Of a stretch of 64,000 bases of DNA, positions 55,914-64,000 are shown piece by piece. This DNA is from Teredinibacter sp. KSP-S5-2 (GTDB lineage Bacteria > Pseudomonadota > Gammaproteobacteria > Pseudomonadales > Cellvibrionaceae): the NCBI RefSeq assembly GCF_032773895.1, contig NZ_CP120416.1:4431001-4495000 (forward strand). Direction: 5' to 3'. Both the position numbers and the translations under genes were made by a program. The stretch's first letter is position 1. The number at the start of each line of letters is the position of its first letter. The notes beneath the pieces are model-generated. The model saw only the letters and a list, made by a program, of their open reading frames with translations, made no database searches and was not told the origin of the DNA.

Positions 55914-57659
55914 ATGAACTTCACCGGATACCAAGTCGACGAACAAATCGGGCACGGAGGTATGGCCACTATCTATAAAGGCCAACAACTCTCTTTACAA
56001 CGCCCTGTTGCAATTAAAGTTTTACAGAAGAAACTGGTAAAGCATCAGGAAATTCGAACGCTGTTTGAACGCGAATCGTTCATTATCGCCAAGCTTGATC
56101 ATCCAAATATTATTAACGTCATTGACCAGGGTATCACCAAAAACGGTCAACCCTATTTTGTAATGAATTATGTCAAAGGTGTTGACCTTGATGTTGTGAT
56201 GCGTAAAGGCAATGTTCAAATGAACGCCTCGCTGGATTTATTCGCTCAAGTGGCCAAAGCGCTTTCTTATGCCCATAAGAATGGGATTGTCCACCGGGAT
56301 ATCAAACCTTCCAACATTTTACTTGACGGTGAAGGCACAGTTCGCATTCTCGATTTTGGTATTGCACAACTCTATCGCGATTTTGGTCAGGGTATTCCCA
56401 ACGAAGATAATATGATCATGGGCACTAACTCATATCTTGCTCCCGAAATGCTGGAATCAGCAGCAAACGCAACACATAAAAGTGATATCTACTCGCTTGG
56501 TGTTGTGATGTACCAATTTTACACTGGCCAGTTACCCGGTCAGAACCCTGTCAATCCTAGGTACCTTAATTCTTCATTAAGCCCGACATTAACTGAGTTG
56601 ATACTTCGTTGCCTTGCCAAAGCACCAAAAGACAGGCCTGACAATGTTGATGAAATCAAGCATTGTTTACTCACCGAACTGAAAGGAAAACACTTAAATG
56701 AAGAACAACGCAAGCGCGCTCATTCCGGAGTTAAAAAACAATTTCAACTTCTAGATATTATTAAGGAAGACCTGCATAGTAGCGTTTATCTATTTTCAGA
56801 AAAAACAACGAAAAAAGCCATCGTTATAAAAAAAGCCCCGCTGGCAGAAAAAGGCTATGAACAGGCAAAAAAACTTAGTCAGATACGACACCGAAATATA
56901 ATCGATATCTATGGTACATCCAAAAATGACCGTGTTTTTATTCTCGTTATGGAATACTGCACCGGCGGCACTTTGGCAGAACGGTTAACTCGACCATTTG
57001 CACTAAATAAATTTTTATCTATTGCAACGGATGTATGCTCTGCGCTGGCTTATACACATGACAATGGATTGGTACATGGCAATCTCCGCCCATCAAATAT
57101 TCTTTTTCAAGACAATGGCGTAATCAAAGTCAGTGATTTTGGTTTTATTCGCCATTATGAACAATGCTCACAAGAACAAAATTGGTATTCGATTGACAAT
57201 GAGGACGCATCAGTAAGTGCGGACATATACTCGGCCGGGGTTATTTTTCACCAATTACTAACTGCAAAATTGCCGCAACGAAAACACCTGCGGTTTACTC
57301 CTGATGAAACCTTTACTAACTTGCCCGAGGGCATTCAAAGTGTTATTAAAAAAATGCTCTCTCTTGACCCACAAAAACGATTTCGCTCATTTCACGATAT
57401 AAATGAAGAACTCGAACCCTTTTTGGATGACGAACAAACACTGGTTTTGGATAAAAATGCGATAGCTTTTGATTCTCTTAACACTCCTGAGGAAATAGAC
57501 GAACGACAACCCACATCCAAAAATCACCCTCGATATATACTCTGGTTATCGCTTATAGCCACTTCGGTTTTTGCCACCTATTTTTACGTACAATACCCAG
57601 AGCTGATACAGAAAATAACCGAGTCATTTATTAGGCTAGTTTCTCAGTTGCAGGACTAA
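55914..57659 (+). CDS. Membrane-anchored Ser/Thr protein kinase with second pseudokinase domain
   Basis: Hanks-type kinase. Domain 1 (about 5-255) is complete: glycine loop GHGGMATIYKG (13-23), Lys35 in AIK, HRDIKPSN with Asp129, DFG at 147-149, and GTNSYLAPE. Domain 2 (about 278-505) has the same fold but HGNLRPSN (388-395) replaces HRDxKPxN, so the catalytic Asp is Asn and the Lys is Arg; it also lacks a glycine loop. It still has DFG (408-410). It is therefore probably a pseudokinase or regulatory domain. A single membrane helix lies at about 541-559, leaving a short periplasmic tail. Convergent with a retropepsin gene by 24 bases. Confidence 0.9.
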   Translation: MNFTGYQVDEQIGHGGMATIYKGQQLSLQRPVAIKVLQKKLVKHQEIRTLFERESFIIAKLDHPNIINVIDQGITKNGQPYFVMNYVKGVDLDVVMRKGNVQMNASLDLFAQVAKALSYAHKNGIVHRDIKPSNILLDGEGTVRILDFGIAQLYRDFGQGIPNEDNMIMGTNSYLAPEMLESAANATHKSDIYSLGVVMYQFYTGQLPGQNPVNPRYLNSSLSPTLTELILRCLAKAPKDRPDNVDEIKHCLLTELKGKHLNEEQRKRAHSGVKKQFQLLDIIKEDLHSSVYLFSEKTTKKAIVIKKAPLAEKGYEQAKKLSQIRHRNIIDIYGTSKNDRVFILVMEYCTGGTLAERLTRPFALNKFLSIATDVCSALAYTHDNGLVHGNLRPSNILFQDNGVIKVSDFGFIRHYEQCSQEQNWYSIDNEDASVSADIYSAGVIFHQLLTAKLPQRKHLRFTPDETFTNLPEGIQSVIKKMLSLDPQKRFRSFHDINEELEPFLDDEQTLVLDKNAIAFDSLNTPEEIDERQPTSKNHPRYILWLSLIATSVFATYFYVQYPELIQKITESFIRLVSQLQD

Positions 57660-58871
57660 TTCATTACTGTCCTGATCAATTTCAAACTGGAAATTACGCA
57701 GAGTATTCATACCGAGAAGTCCATCTGCCTGTCCGCCCATATCAAAGTCCATAATCGCAATTTCAATATTACTCAAATAAAAAGGACCAAGTTGCAGTTG
57801 ATCAACTAAATATACATTGCCACGGGTAATGCCATTGGCGGTGTTAAAGAGACGTGTGTCCACCAATCGCACATTCAATCCATGGGAAATTTGATCAAAC
57901 TTTTGGCGGGTGATTGTTGTTAATGATGCGCCGGTATCCAACACCAGATTCAATGTTTGGGATTCCAACCCAAGTGGTACAAGATAATGACTACCTCGTC
58001 TCGTTAAAGCAACCCGCTCAGACTGACGATTAACGCTTCGATTATTTGCAGGCTGATCGACACCGTTCTGACCATCCAATTTGCTAATCAAATCCTTGGC
58101 TTTGTCCCCCAAATCAATATCCGAACTCAACTCCATGAGTAATGCACGGCCATGAATATACTCACCCGCCATCAAATACACTTCCGCCAAACGAAATTTG
58201 TCCGCAGTATTTTGCCTCCCGGCAACGGCCGCATATAAATATAAATTAATTAATTCGCTCCAACGACCTCCCGAGGTGAGGTGTTCATCCACTTCCTGGA
58301 AAAACGATTCATAATTATTATTTATTTTTGTTATATCGTTAGTTCGATATGCATAAGATAAGGCCAGTTGAAACTGGTCAACCGCTTCTGTGTAATACTC
58401 TAGTTTTTGATTAAATCTCGCCAGTTTAAGCAAAACATCAATATCACTATAAAAGTCGGCCAGAAATACGTCGGTCAACTCAATAAAAGGTTCGTAGTCC
58501 GCTTTCTCAAACAAATTATCGAGGTAATTCAAAATCACTGTCTTTTTCTGAGTTGAATCCCCGGCTCCGGTATTTACGCTGGTTGCATACATACGAACCG
58601 CATCGTTGAAACGTCGGGCCAGTAGCAGCTCGTTGAGGGATTCTGCAGAATGTGGCTTATTAGCTTCGTTGGGTGTATTGACAATATCGGATTCTTTGGG
58701 GCAAGAGCAAACACTATTCTGGGCACTCTGCTCAATAGATCGGCTTTCCTGTTTCTGAGGCCATTGTTGCTCCAAGCTGGTGGGATTCACATCTTCTGTT
58801 GATTGAGAAGTGAATTCATTGGCTAGCCATCCAACCATAACGCCCAACATAATCAAGAAAACCTGCTTCAT
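57636..58871 (-). CDS. Membrane-anchored retropepsin-like aspartic protease
   Basis: N-terminal membrane anchor (residues 1-16, VFLIMLGVMVGWLA), then a helical TPR-like middle (about 75-260) with repeated phrases such as YTEAVDQFQLALSYAYR. The last 115 residues form a clan AA protease domain: LNLVLDTGASLTTIT with the catalytic DTGAS at 312 and DGLLGMNTLRNFQFEI, the matching Ile/Leu-Gly block. Such proteins are single-domain dimers located in the periplasm. Targets unknown. Its gene end overlaps that of the kinase on the opposite strand. Confidence 0.88.
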   Translation of the reverse strand: MKQVFLIMLGVMVGWLANEFTSQSTEDVNPTSLEQQWPQKQESRSIEQSAQNSVCSCPKESDIVNTPNEANKPHSAESLNELLLARRFNDAVRMYATSVNTGAGDSTQKKTVILNYLDNLFEKADYEPFIELTDVFLADFYSDIDVLLKLARFNQKLEYYTEAVDQFQLALSYAYRTNDITKINNNYESFFQEVDEHLTSGGRWSELINLYLYAAVAGRQNTADKFRLAEVYLMAGEYIHGRALLMELSSDIDLGDKAKDLISKLDGQNGVDQPANNRSVNRQSERVALTRRGSHYLVPLGLESQTLNLVLDTGASLTTITRQKFDQISHGLNVRLVDTRLFNTANGITRGNVYLVDQLQLGPFYLSNIEIAIMDFDMGGQADGLLGMNTLRNFQFEIDQDSNELVLQLRN

Positions 58872-59183
58872 TAACTCTCACTCATATAGAAATGATATTT
58901 TCCGACAGCCCAATTCTTCGAAAATTCAGCCGATGCAACATATACTTAACTTGTCGCCAGGGTAATTAGCGTTCTCACATCATGGCAATTTCCGGTTTTA
59001 ATTTATCGATCGAAGAAGTTTATTACCTTGCCCTAGGAATTTAACAGATTAAGGTTATAATGGCCCACAAAGTGGTTTCTAATAAGCAATTAAACCTCTC
59101 TTACCATCATCAGGTTATCTACAATAATCCATGCAAACTGTTTCGTGACCCAGTTGAGGTACCTAGAATTCGGGAAACGCCCT
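58872..59183. other. Intergenic region ahead of the TonB-dependent receptor
   Basis: Divergent promoter region of the protease and receptor genes. No ORF, no clear riboswitch or iron box was recognised. Confidence 0.4.
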
Positions 59184-61550
59184 ATGCGCTTGAGTAGACT
59201 CACCCTAACCACATACTTCGCACTTGGCTCCACCTGCGTTCTGGCCCAAGCACCGCTCAAGCCCGTACTGGAAGAAGTCGTCGTCACGTCGACTCGCCAG
59301 GAAGAAGCACTACAAAGCATTCCTATTTCCGTTTCCATATTATCAAACGATTATATTTCCCAGCTTAACCTGCATAATCTGGAAGAGGCCGCGGCAAGTA
59401 TTCCCAATATTCAAATGTTGAATGATGCCGGCGGAACTCAGTTGTTTATTCGAGGTATTGGCTCAGGTATTAATTTCGGATTTGAGCAGTCAGTTGGGAC
59501 CTTTATCGATAATGTTTACTACGGCAGAGGGCGTAGCACACGTAGCGCCTTTTTGGATATTGAACGGGTGGAGATTCTAAAAGGGCCTCAATCCACTCTG
59601 TTTGGTAAAAATACGATTGCCGGCGCGATCAACATCAGTACAGCACAACCTACTGCTATTACCGAAGGCTATGTAAATAGTTCGTACACCAGCGAAATTA
59701 ACGGCAAACAAATTACCACGGTGGTAAACACCCCCATATCATCAAGCCTTCGAGTACGAGCCGCGGCGCTGTTCTATGAAGATCAAGGCTATGTAGAAAA
59801 TACCGCTCCAAATGGCGAGGACGGACCACAACAGGAAGAGGGTATTGGGCGGCTCAGTCTGGCCTGGAGCGCAACTGAAGATATCGAGTTTACCTTGAAG
59901 GGGGAAGTGGGACGATATAAGGTCATCGGGCGTAACGATATGATTAGCCTCGCTAACCCGGAAGCCACAGCGATCTATCAACTCTACGGCGATCCGAATT
60001 TTACAGCTGATTTCGATTACAAGAAGGCCTCACGGGATTTACCAAACCGTCCCCAAGAGGATCTAACCCAAACTCAGAATTTGCAGCTTACGTCAGTTAT
60101 TAATCTACCAAACGGCACACTTCGATCTATTACCGCCTATCAAGGCTATGATGCCGAACACATAATGGATGCGGACTACGGCCCCATCCCATTTCTCGAC
60201 CGTGAACGCCATGAAGACCACCGGCAGTTAAGCCAGGAGTTTTTATTAAATGGCAGCCTTAGCCGATCAGTGGATTACTTCGCAGGCGCTTATTTTCAGC
60301 AAGGTAAGCTTGATAGCCATCAAACCACGAAATTTATGTTGTCGTCGATTCCGCTCGTCGAAAGCCGGCTCGTTGCGCTAACCGGGCTGGCCCCCGGCGT
60401 GATGGACGCAGATAACGTTACCCATTTTGATCAGGACTCCCACTCCTATTCTGCATTTGCCTCACTTACCTGGCGACCAGCAGATAAAATCCAAACAGAA
60501 TTAGGTGTGCGCTACTCGAAAGAACACAAAGAAATCAGCAAATCATCTATTGTTGCGGCACCAGGCGAAACAGTGACCGACCCTGAACGCGCTTTTGCAC
60601 TAAGCAGTTTCAATCCGATATCACCACTCCGTACTCCACCATTCAGCCTCGCACTTGCAAATGAATACAGCTACCAAAAAGAGCGTACTGAGGAACACTG
60701 GACCGGACATCTGAACCTGCAGTTTATTCCATCCAATCAGCATATGATGTATCTGAAACTATCCAACGGATTTAAAGCCGGCGGCTTCGACGAGGACAAT
60801 GCGCTCGGCCTGGAGGAGTCTGCAGAATTCGAAGATGAAACGGTACACGCCGTCGAGCTTGGTTCCAAGTCTGTATTGGCAGATAACCGAGTCAGATTTA
60901 ATGTAGCCTGGTTTTATAGCGAATATAAAGATATTCAGGCATCCACTTTTGACGGCAACTGCTGCTTTATTGTTGGTAATGCAGCAAAGTCTGAAACACA
61001 GGGTGTAGAGCTTGATATCGAAATTGCCTTAACTCAGGCGTTTACCTTAAGTTCAGCCATCGCGTATCTTGAAGCAGAATATAAGATGTTTCCAAATGCG
61101 GCCTGTAATGAAGATCAGGTTTTGGCTTGGCAAGCAGACAGCGTAAACAATCCGTCCGGCTCTAGGGCAGGGTGTAAACAGGATCTTTCCGGTAAACCAT
61201 TGCAATATGCTCCCCACTGGGCGGCAAATATGCGATTGGATTACCAGACATTTGTAGCCAACAATTCGGATTTCAGGCTTGGTATCGAGGCGGTCTATAC
61301 CGATGACTTCAATATTGCCAATGATCAGGATGCGTTTTTAAAACAAGAGAGCTACACCAAATATAATGCGTATTCCCGACTCACCTTTGCGGCTTGGGCA
61401 TTCTCACTTATTGGCAAAAACCTGAGCAACGAAAAAACCTCAAACTGGGGCAATGATGTTCCTCTTGCGTCAATTGGGTTTAGCAAAACCTACTATCAAT
61501 TTATTGAACCACCCAGAACCATTGAGTTCCAGGTGGCTTATCACTTCTAA
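59184..61550 (+). CDS. TonB-dependent outer-membrane receptor
   Basis: Imports a substrate too large for porins using TonB energy. The inner ATG at 59184 gives a proper signal peptide (RLSRLTLTTYFALGSTCVLAQ), whereas the 59145 opening adds a non-signal extension. The TonB box EEVVVTSTR is followed by the plug domain (IRGIGSGINFGFEQSVGTF, DIERVEILKGPQSTLFGKNT) and a 22-strand barrel that ends in Phe (FQVAYHF). At about 788 residues it is typical. The plug resembles receptors for sugars, vitamins or unknown ligands rather than siderophores; no ligand is certain. It stands alone. Confidence 0.93.
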   Translation: MRLSRLTLTTYFALGSTCVLAQAPLKPVLEEVVVTSTRQEEALQSIPISVSILSNDYISQLNLHNLEEAAASIPNIQMLNDAGGTQLFIRGIGSGINFGFEQSVGTFIDNVYYGRGRSTRSAFLDIERVEILKGPQSTLFGKNTIAGAINISTAQPTAITEGYVNSSYTSEINGKQITTVVNTPISSSLRVRAAALFYEDQGYVENTAPNGEDGPQQEEGIGRLSLAWSATEDIEFTLKGEVGRYKVIGRNDMISLANPEATAIYQLYGDPNFTADFDYKKASRDLPNRPQEDLTQTQNLQLTSVINLPNGTLRSITAYQGYDAEHIMDADYGPIPFLDRERHEDHRQLSQEFLLNGSLSRSVDYFAGAYFQQGKLDSHQTTKFMLSSIPLVESRLVALTGLAPGVMDADNVTHFDQDSHSYSAFASLTWRPADKIQTELGVRYSKEHKEISKSSIVAAPGETVTDPERAFALSSFNPISPLRTPPFSLALANEYSYQKERTEEHWTGHLNLQFIPSNQHMMYLKLSNGFKAGGFDEDNALGLEESAEFEDETVHAVELGSKSVLADNRVRFNVAWFYSEYKDIQASTFDGNCCFIVGNAAKSETQGVELDIEIALTQAFTLSSAIAYLEAEYKMFPNAACNEDQVLAWQADSVNNPSGSRAGCKQDLSGKPLQYAPHWAANMRLDYQTFVANNSDFRLGIEAVYTDDFNIANDQDAFLKQESYTKYNAYSRLTFAAWAFSLIGKNLSNEKTSNWGNDVPLASIGFSKTYYQFIEPPRTIEFQVAYHF

Positions 61551-61568
61551 AGCTTTACCAGAACACGG

Positions 61569-61892
61569 CTAAAAGGTAGCACTAAACAACAATGCCGGCT
61601 GGGCGTTCTGCAAGCCCAGCTTCAATGTTTTTCGTTTACTCTTGCGATGTTCGTCAATCAAGGTCACCGTAATAAACGATGCTAAACCCACCACCGCAGC
61701 CGCAGCACGCACATCTTCGGCATAGGTCTGATGTTCTGCGGCGTAAGTACCTGCAATAACAGCGGCAGTAGCCCCCAAAACAACCCATTGCCCAACAGAC
61801 ATTCCATCGGATGTGGATTCCATCTCAGCACTATCTGCAGCGAATGTAGTCGAGGATATAAAGATTAGGGTTAGACAAATCAAGTACTTCAT
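61569..61892 (-). CDS. Small exported membrane protein (107 aa)
   Basis: A signal peptide of about 19 residues (TTFAADS) precedes two hydrophobic helices (about 35-52 and 62-82, the second with AAAAVVGLASFITVTLI) and a basic tail. No motif recognised. AAGG precedes the ATG. It converges on the TonB-dependent receptor gene with 18 bases between. Function unknown. Confidence 0.65.
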   Translation of the reverse strand: MKYLICLTLIFISSTTFAADSAEMESTSDGMSVGQWVVLGATAAVIAGTYAAEHQTYAEDVRAAAAVVGLASFITVTLIDEHRKSKRKTLKLGLQNAQPALLFSATF

Positions 61893-62042
61893 TATGAACC
61901 TTTTATTGTTAGTAAATTGACACCTGGAGCTCAGGTTATTGTTTTAGTGAAAAAATTGGTTGTTAAGATAATGGTTGTCTTATAAAAATGCATTATCAAC
62001 ACCAGCCCTAGACAACGATATTATGATCAAGCATCACACATT

Positions 62043-63179
62043 CTATTTAAGCCGTAAATGCACCAACGTTTCTATATGTGGAGTGTGGGGAAACTGATCC
62101 AAAGGTTGAACCTCGATAATTTTATATTTGTTATCTTGGAAAAATTGAATATCTCGCACCAGAGTTGCGAGATCACAGGATATATAAAAAATATTCTCCA
62201 TCTTATTCTTCTTACGCAACAATTTATTTTTACTTTTCAATCCATCTCTTGGGGGATCAAGTATCAGGGTGTCAAAATCATTACGCAGGTTGTATATTTT
62301 TTCAAAGACCTTTTCGTCAAACAGATTGGCAACCAGGCTTTTTACATTGGGTAGTTTTTTTTCACTCAATGTTTGAATTGCCTGTTGATCGCCTTCCACC
62401 GCGAGTATATGCCGATCGGCGTTTGCAATCACCTCGGTAAAATTACCTGAACCGCAGAATAACTCCAATATGGTATTACAACCACTGGTATCGGCTTTTT
62501 CGGTCAACCATTCACGCATTCGAATATTCTGCCTGGAGTTACCCTGTTGGAAGGGTAGCCGTTTGTTGACACTGACATTTTCAAAATCGGTGTTTTCATC
62601 AATATCCAGTGTTAGCCATTTTTCCCTTTTGGCCGGCACCCAATTAGGGTTCGGCAATTTACGAATTAATTGCTCCAGGGTTTTTCGATTGGCAGGCGAC
62701 AGAATCAGGCAATCCTGAATTGCAGCGATCTGGTTTGTTCCTTCGGCAACAAAGCCCAACTCCACACCATCAGTTTTAAACTGCGCCCGGTTACGGTACC
62801 CCAGTGGCTCTGCCGCCCATATGGGTTGTACTTTATCTTCCGCACCCAGGCGTTCAAAGTAATCTGTGACTCGTTTTTGCTTGGCCACGAGTTGTTGTTG
62901 ATAGTCAACAAACATCCAAGGGCAACCGCCACACTCATGTTTAGTAAAACCATGATGAGCGCAAGGCGGTTCACACCGTGCAAGGCTCGGCATAATCACT
63001 TCCACCAGTTGGCCAATAAATGCCCTTCCTTTTTTGCCAACAATCTTTATCCGACAGGTTTCTCCCGTCCAGACACCGGGAACAAACACCACTGCACCCG
63101 ATTCATGCGGCGCAATACCCCGTCCATCACTCGCAATATCGCGAATAACCGCCTCAAATATCAAACCCACTTTTGCCAT
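62043..63179 (-). CDS. 23S rRNA (uracil-5)-methyltransferase, RlmD/TrmA family
   Basis: A SAM-dependent enzyme making m5U in RNA. The ATG at 63179 is preferred, since it opens the TRAM-domain sequence (VGLIFEAVIRDIASDGRGIA); six extra codons precede it from 63197. The 4Fe-4S ligands lie in RCEPPCAHHGFTKHECGGCP. The Rossmann part has LELFCGSGNFTEVIA, ILDPPRDGL and the catalytic Cys in ISCDLATL. At 378 residues it is shorter than RumA (433). Which uracil is modified cannot be told from the sequence. Confidence 0.9.
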   Translation of the reverse strand: MAKVGLIFEAVIRDIASDGRGIAPHESGAVVFVPGVWTGETCRIKIVGKKGRAFIGQLVEVIMPSLARCEPPCAHHGFTKHECGGCPWMFVDYQQQLVAKQKRVTDYFERLGAEDKVQPIWAAEPLGYRNRAQFKTDGVELGFVAEGTNQIAAIQDCLILSPANRKTLEQLIRKLPNPNWVPAKREKWLTLDIDENTDFENVSVNKRLPFQQGNSRQNIRMREWLTEKADTSGCNTILELFCGSGNFTEVIANADRHILAVEGDQQAIQTLSEKKLPNVKSLVANLFDEKVFEKIYNLRNDFDTLILDPPRDGLKSKNKLLRKKNKMENIFYISCDLATLVRDIQFFQDNKYKIIEVQPLDQFPHTPHIETLVHLRLK

Positions 63180-63255
63180 GACAATACCGCTATACACTCA
63201 CTCAGGCGCAGTTTATCATCGTTACTTGCCACACTAACCAGAAATAAGGTGATTC

Positions 63256-63573
63256 ATGAAAACACACTCCATCATATGTGTTGTATTCAGTTCACTGCTG
63301 ATGATGAGTTGTTCAGCCAGCAAAGATTCCCCACCCCCTGTTGTTGAGGCCCAACCACAGATAACCCCCTGCCCGGAAGAAAGGCCGCAATTCTGCACAC
63401 GTGACTACCGACCAGTATGCGCGCAGAAGGATACCGGTATTCGCTGTGTCACTACGCCCTGCAATTCTTACGAATATTTCACCGCAGGTAACGCTTGTAC
63501 CGCATGTGCAGATGAGAAAGTCATTGGCTATACACCCGGTGAATGCCAGGAGAACACGCAAGAACCATCATGA
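63256..63573 (+). CDS. Cys-rich lipoprotein
   Basis: AAGGTGATTC precedes the ATG. The signal ends with lipobox-like MMSC (Cys19). The mature ~85 residues hold eight Cys with a Kazal-like spacing (CPEERPQFCTRDYRPVCAQK, then RCVTTPCNSYE and CTACADEK), suggesting a disulfide-bonded domain or inhibitor-like fold. Its TGA overlaps the ATG of the patatin-like gene (ATGA), which shows translational coupling. Confidence 0.75.
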   Translation: MKTHSIICVVFSSLLMMSCSASKDSPPPVVEAQPQITPCPEERPQFCTRDYRPVCAQKDTGIRCVTTPCNSYEYFTAGNACTACADEKVIGYTPGECQENTQEPS

Positions 63574-64000
63574 TTCTGACTGAACTCGCGCAATCAAAAA
63601 AAAACTTCGCCCTCGCACTGAGCGGCGGCGGTGTAAAAGGACTGGCCCACATTGCCCTGTTAAAAGAGTTTGATCGACACGGACTCCGCCCCAGTTTGAT
63701 ATCCGGTACCAGCATGGGTGCCATTATCGGGGCGCTCTATGCCCGGGGCTTATCTGGCCAGGAAATTGAAGATAAGGTAAGAAGCCATATTCTGCAGAAG
63801 GGTGAAAAAGTTAAAAGTGTATTCAAAAGGCGCAAACACCTGCTGAAGTGGGCCAAAGTCTTCACTTTTGAAAAATCACGTGGTGGTTTTTTTACTGCTG
63901 ACGGTTTATTTGAGCATCTGTTCTATGAACTAAAAGACTGCCATTTTTCCGACCTGGCTACCCCGTTTGTTGCGGTGGCAACGGACTTTTACACTGGCCA
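63570..64000 (+). CDS. Patatin-like phospholipase, N-terminal part (runs off the window)
   Basis: The ATG at 63570 overlaps the previous stop (ATGA). The peptide shows the oxyanion loop LSGGGVKGLAH (G-G-G-x-K/R-G) and the nucleophile Ser in SGTSMGAIIGALY (GxSxG), as in RssA/YchK-type patatin phospholipases. The second catalytic Asp should lie beyond the window edge. There is no signal peptide. It likely hydrolyses acyl lipids at the inner membrane. The adjacent lipoprotein may be a partner. Confidence 0.88.
   Translation, partial: MILTELAQSKKNFALALSGGGVKGLAHIALLKEFDRHGLRPSLISGTSMGAIIGALYARGLSGQEIEDKVRSHILQKGEKVKSVFKRRKHLLKWAKVFTFEKSRGGFFTADGLFEHLFYELKDCHFSDLATPFVAVATDFYTG

Overview
The window looks like the chromosome of a polysaccharide-degrading gammaproteobacterium of the Cellvibrionaceae type (Saccharophagus, Teredinibacter, Cellvibrio and relatives). 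The main clue is the long poly-serine linkers in secreted proteins (GH5 cellulase, multiheme cytochrome, trypsin-like protease, large alpha/alpha-domain protein). These join catalytic domains to carbohydrate-binding modules and are a habit of that group. Housekeeping genes (leuA, cytochrome c5, hemH, an rRNA m5U methyltransferase, sixA) are also gammaproteobacterial in character. Taxonomy is inferred from protein style only.

Layout. 1-2,460: start of an Lrp/AsnC regulator divergent from leuA, then cytochrome c5. 2,460-8,050: a tRNA-Arg(TCG) locus with two tandem 175-bp hairpin-rich units ahead of the tRNA. Behind it lie a tyrosine-recombinase remnant, a GH5 lipoprotein cellulase and a secreted pentaheme cytochrome carrying two carbohydrate-binding modules; a degenerate tRNA-Arg 3' fragment near 7,980 may mark the far edge of an old island. 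8,050-16,450: accessory genes, including small secreted unknowns, a PKD/CBM trypsin-like protease, a 5'-nucleotidase lipoprotein, and a lipoprotein/cytoplasmic-protein pair that resembles an effector-immunity unit. 16,540-24,740: a five-gene RND efflux operon (TolC-like lipoprotein, adaptor, permease, DUF6134-like, MipA/OmpV) divergent from a TetR regulator, with two perfect TGAACA-N2-TGTTCA operators between them.

25,140-53,370: a large exopolysaccharide/exosortase locus. It encodes the initiating phosphoglycosyltransferase, Wza-type export lipoprotein, Wzz/GumC chain-length protein, exosortase fused to an EpsI-like domain, seven glycosyltransferases, a CapK-like ligase, a hexapeptide acetyltransferase, two NodB deacetylases and a third deacetylase-like protein, Wzx, Wzy, a FemAB-like protein and an outer-membrane barrel of the kind found with exosortases. 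A 1,184-residue secreted RIFT/alpha-alpha/FG-GAP/ASPIC protein sits inside it. Together these would build, modify, polymerise, export and possibly trim a surface polysaccharide. No protein with a recognisable PEP-CTERM tail is encoded here.

53,775-64,000: a small conserved protein, ferrochelatase, SixA-type histidine phosphatase, a membrane-anchored kinase/pseudokinase, a membrane-anchored retropepsin-like protease convergent with it, a TonB-dependent receptor, a small membrane protein, a 4Fe-4S RNA methyltransferase, a Cys-rich lipoprotein, and the start of a patatin-like phospholipase.

The strongest candidates for something new are the CBM-carrying pentaheme cytochrome beside a cellulase on what may be an island, the large composite protein inside the exopolysaccharide locus, and the tandem tRNA-Arg-derived hairpin units. 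All functional calls come from reading motifs by eye; no database search was run.
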